Positions 43,848 to 52,806 of a stretch of 64,000 bases of DNA are shown here, piece after piece; positions within the stretch are counted from its first letter, which is position 1, and the number at the start of each line of letters is the position of its first letter. Both the position numbers and the translations under genes were made by a program. The stretch spans positions 166,718-230,717 of the forward strand of contig NZ_JALJCL010000007.1 in the NCBI RefSeq assembly GCF_023698535.1. Reading direction: 5' to 3'. Source of the stretch: Halorientalis regularis (GTDB taxonomy: Archaea; Halobacteriota; Halobacteria; Halobacteriales; Haloarculaceae). The notes beneath the pieces were generated by a model. That model saw nothing but the letters and a program-made list of their open reading frames with translations. It was not told the origin of the DNA and made no database searches.

Positions 43848-45026
43848 TCATTCCGGCCCCTTCTCGGCGCGCCCCCGGGTCATGAGGAACACGCCGACGT
43901 GCTCTGGTACGGATTGCTCTCCCTCCGAGAGTGTAAAACTATCGCCCAGGAGTTCGACCAGCCCGCCGTCTGTCACTTCGACCGTGATGTCGTGGCCCAC
44001 GAAGGTGTCGGGAACCGCGTCGACCAGCGGATCGAAGTCCGCGACCGCGTCGCGATCGATCCGCCTGACTTCCAGCCCGCTCCCGCCGTGGAGCGTCCCC
44101 GGCAGGCGGATCAGCCGGTTCGTGTCCGTCGTCACCGGCTCGTCGATCGGTGCGTCGTCCGCTTCGACGACCGACCCAGCGATCCGCTCGGCGAAGCGCT
44201 TGACGACGGGATGGGCCGAGAGGTTGCCCCGCTCGATCTCGACGAACCGGTCCTGCGCGATATTCCAGGCCGCGCGGGCCTTCTTTTCGCCCACTCCGTC
44301 GTACTCCTGGAGTCGCTCGACGGCCGTCTCCTCGTCCATCTCGCGGATTCCCTCGAATTCCGCCAGGAGGCGCTCGTGAACCCGGCGGCCCCAGCCGCCG
44401 TCCGTCGGCAGGTACTCGTTGTGGGCGGGGCTCTTGCGGCCCACCTCGCCGCCGACCGCCTCCTCGTCGATCACGGCGTCGAACTCCATGCCGATCCCGC
44501 GAACGTAGTCGACGACCTCCCGCCGGGCTTCCCGTTCGAGTTCCTGAATCCCCGGGTCACGGACGTGGACGTGGTAGCCCCGCCCGCCCGAGAAGGCGAT
44601 GGTCATGTCCTCGAAGCCGAAGTCGTTCTCCAGGAAGTCCGTCAGTCGAAGGAGGGCGTCCTTGCACTTCGCCAGCATCTCGGCGTAGGAGTCCTCGCCC
44701 AACGTCACCGACGGGAGGTGGTCGGCGTCCAGATCGAAGACGAGATCGGAGGAGCGCCAGTGCTTCTCGCTCATCGACCCCGCGCTGGGGTCGTCGTAGC
44801 GGCCCGCCGAAAAGTAGACGTGACGCGGGCGCTCACGTTCGAGGAAGCCCTCGATGTCGCCCAGATCCAGCAGCGACTTGTGCCGGACCATCGTCGTCCC
44901 CGGCCCCGAGGTCCAGGGGATGTACCCCCACTCGCGCTCGTTGGCGTCGGGCGGCGGCGTGATCTCGGCGCGGCGGTAGTAGTCGCCGAACCGACCCCGG
45001 AGATACGCCTGCGTTCGCTCCTCCAT
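43848..45026 (-). CDS. priS: DNA primase small (catalytic) subunit PriS
   Basis: The protein has 392 residues. The catalytic acidic pair is D98/D100 in VFDLDADH. The nucleotide-binding SGGRGYHVHV follows near residue 167, and the YFSAGRYDDPS block precedes it. C-terminal parts with RLPGTLHGGSGLEV are intact. With PriL it makes primers at replication forks. It is upstream of gins51 in one transcript. Confidence 0.95.
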   Translation of the reverse strand: MEERTQAYLRGRFGDYYRRAEITPPPDANEREWGYIPWTSGPGTTMVRHKSLLDLGDIEGFLERERPRHVYFSAGRYDDPSAGSMSEKHWRSSDLVFDLDADHLPSVTLGEDSYAEMLAKCKDALLRLTDFLENDFGFEDMTIAFSGGRGYHVHVRDPGIQELEREARREVVDYVRGIGMEFDAVIDEEAVGGEVGRKSPAHNEYLPTDGGWGRRVHERLLAEFEGIREMDEETAVERLQEYDGVGEKKARAAWNIAQDRFVEIERGNLSAHPVVKRFAERIAGSVVEADDAPIDEPVTTDTNRLIRLPGTLHGGSGLEVRRIDRDAVADFDPLVDAVPDTFVGHDITVEVTDGGLVELLGDSFTLSEGEQSVPEHVGVFLMTRGRAEKGPE

Positions 45027-45095
45027 GCTATCACTTCCGTTGCGGGGAGCAGTGCAAAAGGGTTTGCAAACCCAGCGCTTCCTGCCCGAGACCCA

Positions 45096-45584
45096 TCAGG
45101 AAAGCAACTTCTGCAACCGCTCGGTGATCCCGCCGCCGGTACCGAGTTTGAGGTAGTAGGCGTCGCCGCCGTCCTCGTAGTAGTTGTCGATGCGGCGGTT
45201 GACTTCGAAGCCCAGGTGGCGGTAGAATCCAATGGCGGATTCGTTCGTGGTGCGGGCGTGACAGGTGATCGAGGAGTGGTCGTCGGCGACGCGGGCGATG
45301 AGGCGTTCGCCGAAGCCCTCACCCCGGTAGCCGTCGGCGACGGCCAGAAACAGGATGTACCCGTCGCGGCGGACGGCGGCGAAGCCGACCAGCCGTTCGG
45401 TGTCGACGGGACCGCTCTCCAGGAAGAGATAGACCGTCGACCGCCGATAGGCGTCCCTGAAGAACCCGCGGCGCTGGCGGAGGACGCCCTCGTCCTGGCG
45501 GATGGACTCTTTCAGCGCCCAGGCGTCGTCTACGTAGGCGTCGTCCCCGGCGTCCACGACCCGGCTCTCGACTGTGGCGCTCAC
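45096..45584 (-). CDS. GNAT-family N-acetyltransferase
   Basis: The protein has 162 residues. The acetyl-CoA-binding motif is in VADGYRGEGFGERLI (the Q/RxxGxG/A type). Strand beta 4 comes before it (YILFLAVADG) and a C-terminal NESAIGFYRHLGFEV follows, as usual. The N-terminal 40 residues hold the variable acceptor-side helices. The substrate is unknown. It is on its own, upstream of priS on the same strand with about 70 bp between. Confidence 0.85.
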   Translation of the reverse strand: MSATVESRVVDAGDDAYVDDAWALKESIRQDEGVLRQRRGFFRDAYRRSTVYLFLESGPVDTERLVGFAAVRRDGYILFLAVADGYRGEGFGERLIARVADDHSSITCHARTTNESAIGFYRHLGFEVNRRIDNYYEDGGDAYYLKLGTGGGITERLQKLLS

Positions 45585-45693
45585 TACCCCCGTGTAGCGT
45601 GTAGACCACTATAATTCCACCGGCAAGGACTTGCGACGAGGGGGCCGACCGAAGGCCACAACCGTTTTTCCGCACAGCGTCGTCCCCACGAGT

Positions 45694-46407
45694 ATGCGGC
45701 TGTCTCCAGAGGTCGACGGGATCGAGCGGGTGTCACCGCGCCAGCGTCTCAGGAGCGCCTTCCTCACCGGCTTCGCCGTGACGATTCCGCTGATCGTGAC
45801 ACTGCTAGTACTGGGATTCATCGTGAACTTCCTCACCAGCACGGTGAATCCCTTCGTGGGGCTGGTCAACGCGACGTTCGGGACCGAGCAGCTTCCCGAG
45901 TACGTCATCGAGGGGTTCGTGCTCGCGGTCGCACTGGTTTCGATCCTCTTCGTCGGACTGGTCGCCGAACTGAGCCCCGCCAACGGCACCATCGACCGGA
46001 CAGTTACCCAGGTCGTCACCCGCATCCCCGGTGTAGGATCGCTGTACCGGAGCGTCGACGAGATGAGCGAACTCCTCCTGAACAGCGACACCGAAAGTTT
46101 CCAGGAGGTGAAGCTCGTGGAGTTTCCCGACCGCGACTCCTACGCGGTCGCGTTCGTCACCGCGGACACGCCCGAAGTCATCGAAATCGCGACCGAGAAC
46201 GATTCGATGACGACGCTGTATCTCCCGATGGCCCCGAACCCAGTGATGGGCGGACACGTCATCCACGTCCCGGACGAACGGGTCTGTGACGTGGACATGA
46301 CCGTCGAGGAAGGGTTGCAGTCCATCGTGACCAGCGGTGTCGCGGTCGAAGAACCCGACGGCTCGGCACCGCCCGGGACCGCTGGCGCTCCGACGAGGGG
46401 CGAGTGA
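45694..46407 (+). CDS. DUF502-family membrane protein
   Basis: The protein has 237 residues from the ATG at 45694. Two membrane spans (FAVTIPLIVTLLVLGFIVNFL and VLAVALVSILFVGLVAEL) are followed by the conserved soluble part with IPGVGSLYRSVDEM, FPDRDSYAVAFVT and the NPVMGGHVIHVP block. The family is widespread and of unknown function. Its stop overlaps the archease start (TGATG), so the two are translationally coupled. Confidence 0.88.
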   Translation: MRLSPEVDGIERVSPRQRLRSAFLTGFAVTIPLIVTLLVLGFIVNFLTSTVNPFVGLVNATFGTEQLPEYVIEGFVLAVALVSILFVGLVAELSPANGTIDRTVTQVVTRIPGVGSLYRSVDEMSELLLNSDTESFQEVKLVEFPDRDSYAVAFVTADTPEVIEIATENDSMTTLYLPMAPNPVMGGHVIHVPDERVCDVDMTVEEGLQSIVTSGVAVEEPDGSAPPGTAGAPTRGE

Positions 46408-46820
46408 TGGGGTTCGACCTTCGAGAACACACCGCGGACGTGGCCGTCGAAGCGACCGGTGAGACCCTCGACGCCGTCTTCGGGTTCGTCGCCGACGGGC
46501 TCGCGGCCGCCATGTGTGACGAGATTCCCGACGACGGCGAGCGGTTCGACCTCACCGTCCGCGCCGAGAATCGGGAGGCGCTCCTGTTCGACTATCTGGA
46601 CGAGTTGATCTACGAGCGCGACGTGCGCGGCGTCCTCCCGGTGGACCACGAGGCGGCTGTGAGAGACGACGGAGACGGGGAGTGGACCTGCGAGGCCTCG
46701 GCCCGCGGCGTCCCGCTGTCGGCGGTCGACGCCCGCGACGTGAAGGCCGTCACCTACTCCGAGATGACGCTCGAAGAATCGGCCGACGGCTGGCGCGCCT
46801 ACGTGGTCTTCGACGTCTAA
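46407..46820 (+). CDS. archease (RtcB cofactor)
   Basis: The protein has 137 residues. Archease speeds up guanylylation and turnover of the RNA ligase RtcB. The conserved start FDLREHTADVAVEA holds the metal-binding Asp/His region, and the C-terminal KAVTYSEMTLEE and WRAYVVFDV carry the others. Length is typical. rtcB itself lies 1.2 kb downstream on the same strand, behind one membrane-protein gene. Confidence 0.93.
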   Translation: MGFDLREHTADVAVEATGETLDAVFGFVADGLAAAMCDEIPDDGERFDLTVRAENREALLFDYLDELIYERDVRGVLPVDHEAAVRDDGDGEWTCEASARGVPLSAVDARDVKAVTYSEMTLEESADGWRAYVVFDV

Positions 46821-46853
46821 CCCGATGGCGAGGTTTACCACCCCCGATCCCCT

Positions 46854-47975
46854 ATGACGGATGTGACCTCCGGAACACGCTCGTCGCTCCTGTCCGGTTC
46901 GCTCGCGGTCTGTGGCGCGCTCTGTGTGGCGATCGTCGCCAGCGGAACCGCGCGAGCACACGTCAGGTACGTCGCAGAGGGTGACGGGACCCCGACCGAT
47001 CCCGTCGAGTTCGCGGTGCAGGTCCTCTCGGAACCGGCCAACGCCGCCCTGTTCGGCGGCACGGCGCTGGTTGGCGCAGCGGGCCTCCTCGGGTACGTCT
47101 GGGTGCGGCCGACGATCCCCGATCTGGACGTACTCCGGGAGACTCTCGCCGGGTACGGCGACCTGGTCCCCTGGATGCTCCGGCTCAGCATGGGACTGCC
47201 GCTGGTCGGTGCCGGCTTCGTGGGCTACTACTTCAGTCCGGCCGTCGACGGCCAACCCAGCCTCCTCTTGCTCGGACTGGGCTTCCTGTTGCTGTTCGGC
47301 CTGGCGACGCGGGCGGTGGCGGCCGTCGCGCTCGTGGCATACCTCGCGGGCCTGGCGCGCTGGCCGGAACTCCTGCTGGCGATGGAGTACGTCCCGGGAC
47401 TGGTGGCCATCGTCCTCGTCGGGGGTGGCCGACCCAGCGCCGACCACATGCTCGGGGCCGTCGCGAGCGCGTCCGGAACCTACTACGGCCGGGTCGACCC
47501 AGTCCACCGGATCGCCGGCCGGTTCCAGGCCCTGATCGAACCGTACACGCGCTACGCGCCGACGGTCATCCGGGTCGGCCTCGGCGTCGTGTTCGTCTAC
47601 CTGGGACTCGTCGAGAAACTCCTCCAGCCGGGCCGGACCCTCGGGGTCGTCGCGAAGTACGATCTGACGGCCGTGATCCCGGTCGATCCCGGCGCGTGGG
47701 TCCTGGGTGCCGGGCTGGCCGAAATCGCGCTCGGCGTCCTCCTGATCGCCGGACTCCTGACCCGAGGCGTCGCCGCGGCCGCGTTCGTCGTCTTCACGCT
47801 CACCCTCTTCGGCATCTCGGACGACCCGATCCTCGCCCACATCACGATGTTCGGGCTGGCCTCCGCGGTGTTCACGATGGGGAGCGGCCCGCTGGCGCTC
47901 GACCGTGTCCTGGCCGACACCGACTCGGAAGCCGGCCGCCCCTCGCTGGGCGAGCGGGAGGTCGCCGACGACTGA
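46854..47975 (+). CDS. DoxX-like integral membrane protein
   Basis: The protein has 373 residues. A signal-like N-terminal span ending near ASGTARAH is followed by about ten membrane spans. The C-terminal half has a DoxX pattern (IRVGLGVVFVYLGLVEKLLQPG and LGAGLAEIALGVLLIAGLLT). DoxX relatives are quinone- or redox-linked membrane proteins, but the function here is unknown. It lies between archease and rtcB on the same strand. Confidence 0.78.
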   Translation: MTDVTSGTRSSLLSGSLAVCGALCVAIVASGTARAHVRYVAEGDGTPTDPVEFAVQVLSEPANAALFGGTALVGAAGLLGYVWVRPTIPDLDVLRETLAGYGDLVPWMLRLSMGLPLVGAGFVGYYFSPAVDGQPSLLLLGLGFLLLFGLATRAVAAVALVAYLAGLARWPELLLAMEYVPGLVAIVLVGGGRPSADHMLGAVASASGTYYGRVDPVHRIAGRFQALIEPYTRYAPTVIRVGLGVVFVYLGLVEKLLQPGRTLGVVAKYDLTAVIPVDPGAWVLGAGLAEIALGVLLIAGLLTRGVAAAAFVVFTLTLFGISDDPILAHITMFGLASAVFTMGSGPLALDRVLADTDSEAGRPSLGEREVADD

Positions 47976-48023
47976 GGCCGGACAGTCGAAATATATTCCG
48001 CCGTCGGCGTCGCACCATCTTGT

Positions 48024-49487
48024 ATGCCCACCTTCGACGCCGACGGCATCACGCTCGAAAAGGTACGGGACTACGTCTGGGAGATTCCACAGGAGGGCGG
48101 GATGAACGCCCCCGCTCGCGTGCTGGCCAGTGAGGCCTTGCTGGAGGAGATTCAACAGGACAAGACCCTCCAGCAACTCAAGCACTCGGCGCACCTCCCC
48201 GGCGTCCGGAAACACGCCATCTGCATGCCCGACGGCCACCAGGGCTACGGCTTCCCCGTGGGCGGCGTCGCCGGCATCGACGCCGAGGACGGCTGTATCT
48301 CTCCGGGAGCGATCGGCTACGATATCAATTGCGGCGTCCGCATGATGCGGACGAATCTGACCTACAGCGACCTCCAGGGTCGCGAGGAAGAACTCGTCGA
48401 GAACCTGTTCAGCAACATCCCATCAGGTCTGGGCGGGGGTGGCGTCGTCGAGACCGGGATGGACGGGATCGAGGCGATCCTGGAACGCGGGGTGGACTGG
48501 GCGCTGGAGGAGGGCTGGGCCGTCGAAGACGACCTGGCCCACTGCGAGGACGAGGGCGTCCGGCACGAGGCCGACGCCGAGAAGGTCTCGAAGAAGGCAA
48601 AGGACCGCGGGTCGAACCAGGTCGGGTCGCTGGGGTCGGGCAACCACTTCCTCGAAGTCCAGCGGGTCACCGACGTGTTCCGCGAGGACGTGGGCGAGGC
48701 GTTCGGCCTCGAAGAAGACCAGATCGTCGTCCTCATCCACTGTGGCTCGCGCGGCCTGGGCCACCAGGTCTGTACGGACTACCTGCGCGACATCGAGCAG
48801 GCCCACCAGGGTATGCTGAACCAGTTGCCCGACAAGGAACTCGCGGCCGCGCCGGCCGGCTCCCAACTCGCGGAGGACTACTACGAGGCGATGTGTGCGG
48901 CGATCAACTTCGCGTGGGTCAACCGCCAGCTCATCATGCACCGCACGCGGCAGGTGTTCGAGCGGGTGTTCGACCGGGACTGGCAGGACATGGAGATGGA
49001 CCTGCTGTACGACGTGGCACACAACATCGGGAAGAAGGAGGTCCACACCGTGGAAGGTGGCGAGGAACGCGAGCTGTTCGTCCACCGGAAGGGCGCGACG
49101 CGGGCGTTCCCGGCGGGCCGGCCCGAAGTCCCCGCGGCGTACCAGGACGTGGGCCAGCCGATCATCATCCCCGGGAGCATGGGCGCGGGGAGCTACGTCC
49201 TCCGGGGCGGCGAGCAGTCGCTGGCGGAGACGTTCGGCTCGACGGCGCACGGCGCGGGTCGGCTGATGAGCCGGACGCAGGCCAAAAACGAGTTCTGGGG
49301 CGAGGACGTGCGCGACGACCTCCGCGAACAGAACGAGATCTACGTCAAGGCACAGTCGGGTTCGACCATCGCCGAGGAGGCACCGGGCGTCTACAAGGAC
49401 GTGGACGAGGTCGTCCGGGTCTCGGACGCGCTGGGCATCGGCGACAAGGTAGCCCGGACCTACCCGGTCTGTAACATCAAGGGGTAG
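48024..49487 (+). CDS. rtcB: RNA-splicing ligase RtcB
   Basis: The protein has 487 residues. It joins 2',3'-cyclic phosphate and 5'-OH RNA ends, as in tRNA splicing, using GTP and Mn. Metal ligands are visible in GYDINCGVRM (Asp, Cys), GSGNHFLEVQ (His), and HCGSRGLGHQ (His). The guanylylated His lies in TAHGAGRLMSR near residue 412. It is full length and free of inteins, which interrupt rtcB in some archaea. The cofactor archease is encoded just upstream. Confidence 0.96.
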   Translation: MPTFDADGITLEKVRDYVWEIPQEGGMNAPARVLASEALLEEIQQDKTLQQLKHSAHLPGVRKHAICMPDGHQGYGFPVGGVAGIDAEDGCISPGAIGYDINCGVRMMRTNLTYSDLQGREEELVENLFSNIPSGLGGGGVVETGMDGIEAILERGVDWALEEGWAVEDDLAHCEDEGVRHEADAEKVSKKAKDRGSNQVGSLGSGNHFLEVQRVTDVFREDVGEAFGLEEDQIVVLIHCGSRGLGHQVCTDYLRDIEQAHQGMLNQLPDKELAAAPAGSQLAEDYYEAMCAAINFAWVNRQLIMHRTRQVFERVFDRDWQDMEMDLLYDVAHNIGKKEVHTVEGGEERELFVHRKGATRAFPAGRPEVPAAYQDVGQPIIIPGSMGAGSYVLRGGEQSLAETFGSTAHGAGRLMSRTQAKNEFWGEDVRDDLREQNEIYVKAQSGSTIAEEAPGVYKDVDEVVRVSDALGIGDKVARTYPVCNIKG

Positions 49488-49661
49488 TCACCGGCAAGGG
49501 TTGACTTCGGGGGGCTGTACGGTTTCGACGCCGGGCATCTCGTACCGAGTCGCCCCGTCACCGGCCTCGGTAAACACCGACACGCCAACCTGCCCGCTGG
49601 CTCGGGGTCCGATCGACAACCGCCACAGGGACAGGAATAAACTGCAGGAAACGGAGAAGTT

Positions 49662-49859
49662 ATGTGTTACCTGAGAGTAAATTCATATGGCACGATGGTC
49701 TCAGGATCGCGGGAACTCGAACGGATCAAAGAATCACTGGACGAGGCCCTCTCGGAGGCGGACGAGGAGTGCGCCAAGTACCACATCAGGGAGGCCGCAC
49801 AGCGGGTGGAGATATTCAAGTACCACGTCGAGAACGGGGAACTGATCGTCGAGGAGTAG
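49662..49859 (+). CDS. short helical protein of unknown function
   Basis: The protein has 65 residues. After a short N-terminus comes an amphipathic helical protein (ELERIKESLDEALSEADEEC, then YHIREAAQRVEIF). An AATAAA element 24 bp before the ATG at 49662 supports this start. An internal ATG at 49695 would give the better-looking 54-residue helical core. It lies convergent with the DUF1684 gene. Small haloarchaeal helical proteins of this kind are common, and no function can be assigned. Confidence 0.6.
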   Translation: MCYLRVNSYGTMVSGSRELERIKESLDEALSEADEECAKYHIREAAQRVEIFKYHVENGELIVEE

Positions 49860-49860
49860 C

Positions 49861-50406
49861 TCAGGGAGCCCGTTCGCCGGCCTCCACGGTCGTCTCCAGC
49901 CAGTTCTCTTCGGGCGGGAGCGGGCAGTCGAAGGTCTCGCTGAACGCGCAGAACGGGGAATATGCGAGGTTGAAATCGAGCGTGATCTCGTCGCCGTCGG
50001 TCAGCTCGCGGTCGGGCTCCAGTTCCATGTACCGGCCGTTCTCGTAGGTCGTCTGGCCCGTCGTCTTGTCGCGGATCGGGACGAAGATACCCTCGTCGTC
50101 GTTCTCCTGGCGGTAGCCGTGGAGTTCGTGAGACTCGCCGTCCAACTCGAACTCGAAGGTGACGATCCGCAGGTACCGCACGGTCCGGCCTTCGGTCGTG
50201 TCCAGCTCGACCGGCTCCGGTTCGTCGTGGACGGTGACCGTCGCCGTGACCCGGTAGTCCGGGTCGGGCGGGTAGTAGTCGAGGCCGTCGAACCCGTCGC
50301 GCTCGGCTGGTGGGATCGGTGACTGGCGGTGGTCGGCGAAAAAGCGGTCTTTCTCCTCGCGGTTGGCCTGGAGTCGTTCCGCCCAGTCGTCGGTGTCGTC
50401 GGTCAT
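49861..50406 (-). CDS. DUF1684-family protein
   Basis: The protein has 181 residues from the ATG at 50406. The family landmarks are the early NREEKDRFFADHRQSPIP, the RTVRYLRIVTFEFELDG strands, FVPIRDKTTGQTTYENGRYM, and the closing DFNLAYSPFCAFSETF with CPLPPEENWL. DUF1684 proteins are soluble and uncharacterised, and their conserved Cys/Tyr cluster hints at a binding or catalytic site. A 71-residue upstream extension is low-complexity shadow sequence and is rejected. Confidence 0.85.
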   Translation of the reverse strand: MTDDTDDWAERLQANREEKDRFFADHRQSPIPPAERDGFDGLDYYPPDPDYRVTATVTVHDEPEPVELDTTEGRTVRYLRIVTFEFELDGESHELHGYRQENDDEGIFVPIRDKTTGQTTYENGRYMELEPDRELTDGDEITLDFNLAYSPFCAFSETFDCPLPPEENWLETTVEAGERAP

Positions 50407-50476
50407 ACCCACGGTACTGGCCCTGATGGTTTCAGTCCGGCGGCTCGCGGAAACCGAACCGTGCCCTCTGGCCTGC

Positions 50477-50878
50477 TCAGGGCCGGAAGTCGAACCGTGG
50501 CGGGTCGATGTCCGGTGTCCGGTGTTCGACGCGCTGGCCGTCCTCGGACTTGCGAAAGCTGAGGTAGAAGGTGCGGCCACAACCGTCCTTTTGCGGGTCG
50601 GGGTCGTTCGCACCGCCATCGGACCCGCGGTCCGACGCGGGTCCGCTCGTTGTACTCGCGGGAACGTCCTCGCCGACCGCTGTTCCCTCGTCCGCGTCGC
50701 CGAGACAGACGAACTCGATACCGTCGGCGGCCTCCCGTTCGTCCACGTCGGCGGTCGTACTCGCGTACTCCCAGCTGTCGAGGGGTTCCCGGGTCACAGA
50801 GTCGTCGTCGAGATACCCCTCGCGCTCGACACCGGTTACCGCCCCGCAGTACGGGCAGTGGTACGTCACGTCGACCAT
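50477..50878 (-). CDS. zinc-ribbon protein of unknown function
   Basis: The protein has 133 residues from the ATG at 50878. CPYC near the N-terminus pairs with later cysteines (VCLGD and DGCGRTFYLSF), suggesting a split ribbon around an acidic, Gly/Ser-rich middle. The Cys-Gly-Arg-Thr-Phe end resembles the second half of a zinc ribbon. No family name is certain. It is probably on the same transcript as the DUF1684 gene, 70 bp downstream. Confidence 0.6.
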   Translation of the reverse strand: MVDVTYHCPYCGAVTGVEREGYLDDDSVTREPLDSWEYASTTADVDEREAADGIEFVCLGDADEGTAVGEDVPASTTSGPASDRGSDGGANDPDPQKDGCGRTFYLSFRKSEDGQRVEHRTPDIDPPRFDFRP

Positions 50879-50949
50879 ACCCCTCCTAAGAGCCGGAAGA
50901 ACATAGGCCACACCCTGTCCGGGGGACGAGTCGGCCGTTCGATATTACT

Positions 50950-51390
50950 TTGAGCGCATCCACCGATGCGTCGAGCGTGTCCACGGACGCGTTCCTCGGC
51001 AGGTACTTCGGGTGGGCGGTGACGCGGATCGAACTCGCGATAGCGACGCTGCTGCCTGTCCTCGGGTCCGTCGTGGGCGTCGCCGTGGCCGAACCCTACG
51101 TGATCCTCCTCGGAGCCTGGATTCCGATGATCGGTGTGGGATTGGTGTTGTGGGGCGGCATCGGTGCACTTCGCGGGACCGATCCGGCCGAGTGGCTCCG
51201 GACCGTCGGAGTCGGGTACGTCTTTCTCGGCACGATGAACGCGGTCGCCACGGGGTTCCTGATCCTCGCGTTCTGGTCGGGCTTCGAGACCCGGATCGCC
51301 GTCGCGCTCGTGGCGGGTGCGGCCCTGGCGACCGTATTCCTCGGCCGTGGCGGCTGGTTCCTCACGGTGACCGAGCGTGGGACAGTGTAA
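50950..51390 (+). CDS. four-span membrane protein
   Basis: The protein has 146 residues if a TTG at 50950 is used, or 136 from a GTG at 50980. Four membrane spans are evident (IATLLPVLGSVVGVAVA, VILLGAWIPMIGVGLVLWGG, VGYVFLGTMNAVATGFLILAF and IAVALVAGAALATVFL), with short loops. I cannot name a family. The gene diverges from the zinc-ribbon gene with about 70 bp between. Confidence 0.6.
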   Translation: MSASTDASSVSTDAFLGRYFGWAVTRIELAIATLLPVLGSVVGVAVAEPYVILLGAWIPMIGVGLVLWGGIGALRGTDPAEWLRTVGVGYVFLGTMNAVATGFLILAFWSGFETRIAVALVAGAALATVFLGRGGWFLTVTERGTV

Positions 51391-51474
51391 CCGAGTCGAG
51401 ATCGGGGCCGGTCGTCGGCCCGAAGACGTGCCCGATGGCAAAGGTACTTGCCCCGAGGAGCAGACGGCTTCGAT

Positions 51475-52326
51475 ATGATAGACGAGACGGTCGAGGAGAT
51501 CGAGCAGATGCAAACCCACTCCTCGTCGGTCGTAGCAGTGAAGGCCGCCGCCGCCCTCCGGGAGTTGACCGAGGGTGAGTACCCGACGGTCGAGGAGTTC
51601 GTCGTGACCCTGGAGCGCAACGCGAGCGCACTCAAACGAGCCAACCCCTCCCACGCCTCGCTCCAGAACGCACAGCGCGACATCGTGGCCGCGGTCAAAG
51701 ACGCCGACGCCGATTCCGTCGCCGAGGCACAGGACGTTCTCGCGGACGCGATCGACCGCGTGGTCGACCGCATCGAGAACGCCAAGGGCGAGGCGGCGAA
51801 AAACGGCGCGGAGGTCTTCGAGGACGGCATGACCGTCCTCACGCACGACTACTCCTCGACGGTGCTGGAAGCGGTCGAACTCGCCGCCCGGGACGGCAAA
51901 CACCTCGACGTGTACGTCACCGAAGCCCGACCGCGGTACCTCGGTCGGAAGACGGCACGCGTCCTCGCGGGCGTCGACCGCGTGGAACCGCACCTCATCG
52001 TCGACAGTGCGGCCGGCAACTTCCTCGCCGAGTGTGACCGCGTGGTGACCGGGATGTCCTGCATCGTCGACGACACGCTGTACAACCGGGTCGGCACCTA
52101 TCCCATCGCGGCGGCGGCCGGCGACGTGGGCGTCCCGATGACCGTCGTCGGGTCCGGCGCGAAGATCATCGAGGGCGGGTTCGCCTTCGAGAACGAGATT
52201 CGCTCGCCGAGCGAGGTGATGCGCGAACCCGCGGAGGGGTTCACCGTCGAGAACCCGGCCTACGACGCGACGCCGACGCGCCTGCTCGATACGGTCGTCA
52301 CCGACGAGGGCGTCCGGGAGTTCTAG
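51475..52326 (+). CDS. eIF-2B/ribose-1,5-bisphosphate isomerase-family protein
   Basis: The protein has 283 residues from the ATG at 51475. The fold is that of eIF-2B alpha/MtnA-like proteins: an N-terminal helical domain to about 110, then the Rossmann-like part with MTVLTHDYSSTVLEAV, VYVTEARPRYLGRKTAR, IVDSAAGNFLAECDRVV and NRVGTYPIAAAAGDVGVP. The catalytic Cys (normally in THCxS) and Asp (in GADx) of ribose-1,5-bisphosphate isomerase are replaced here (THDYS and GMSC). Isomerase activity is therefore doubtful, and a regulatory or related role is more likely. Confidence 0.85.
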   Translation: MIDETVEEIEQMQTHSSSVVAVKAAAALRELTEGEYPTVEEFVVTLERNASALKRANPSHASLQNAQRDIVAAVKDADADSVAEAQDVLADAIDRVVDRIENAKGEAAKNGAEVFEDGMTVLTHDYSSTVLEAVELAARDGKHLDVYVTEARPRYLGRKTARVLAGVDRVEPHLIVDSAAGNFLAECDRVVTGMSCIVDDTLYNRVGTYPIAAAAGDVGVPMTVVGSGAKIIEGGFAFENEIRSPSEVMREPAEGFTVENPAYDATPTRLLDTVVTDEGVREF

Positions 52327-52658
52327 GCGTCGGCCCGGGGTGACCACTGCATCCAGTGGCGCATCGAGTGTTGCCAGAGACGCGCGACGGTTTCGACCGT
52401 TCGGCTGACCGGGTCAGCCACCGTGGCGTCTGCTCGCGGGGCGTCGCCGGCGGCGCTGTCGGTCGGGAGCGGGCGGTCCGTGATCGTCGTCGAGCACTCC
52501 GGACAGCGCACGTGTCGCGTGCGTGTCAGATGATTGTCGGTGGCGACCCAGTCGCCGCCGACGAGGCTCTCGTGGCCACAGGTCGGGCAGAACAGCACGG
52601 CTTTTCTCCGGCCGTCGTCCGCCGGTGCTTGCGACCCACGAAGGTCGGGAGAGTGCAT
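52323..52658 (-). CDS. zinc-ribbon protein (haloarchaeal, DUF8106-like)
   Basis: The protein has 111 residues. Two CxxC pairs (CPTC and CPEC, about 29 apart) form a ribbon around HESLVGGDWVATDNHL. The tail is helical with Trp and His (RLWQHSMRHWMQW). Function is unknown. It overlaps the eIF-2B-like gene by 4 bp, tail to tail. Confidence 0.6.
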   Translation of the reverse strand: MHSPDLRGSQAPADDGRRKAVLFCPTCGHESLVGGDWVATDNHLTRTRHVRCPECSTTITDRPLPTDSAAGDAPRADATVADPVSRTVETVARLWQHSMRHWMQWSPRADA

Positions 52659-52775
52659 CGATGACAACTACGTGCCCGACGGCTAAAGTCCTGTTGGCAT
52701 ACTGGATAATCGTGACATACAGCGGCCACGTCGTCGACTGTTGGCCCGGTTTTTCGAACCCCACCGACAACCCTG

Positions 52776-52783
52776 TATTTAAG
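52776..52783 (+). promoter_or_regulatory. TATA box of the MscS gene
   Basis: TATTTAAG lies 24-31 bp before the ATG at 52807, consistent with a leaderless message and with that start. Confidence 0.55.
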
Positions 52784-52806
52784 TCAGCGGGACCGGATGG
52801 GGAGAT

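Noticed and set aside
46140..48239. 699-codon minus-strand ORF opposite DUF502, archease and DoxX genes
   Set aside because: Antisense to three recognised genes, no domain.
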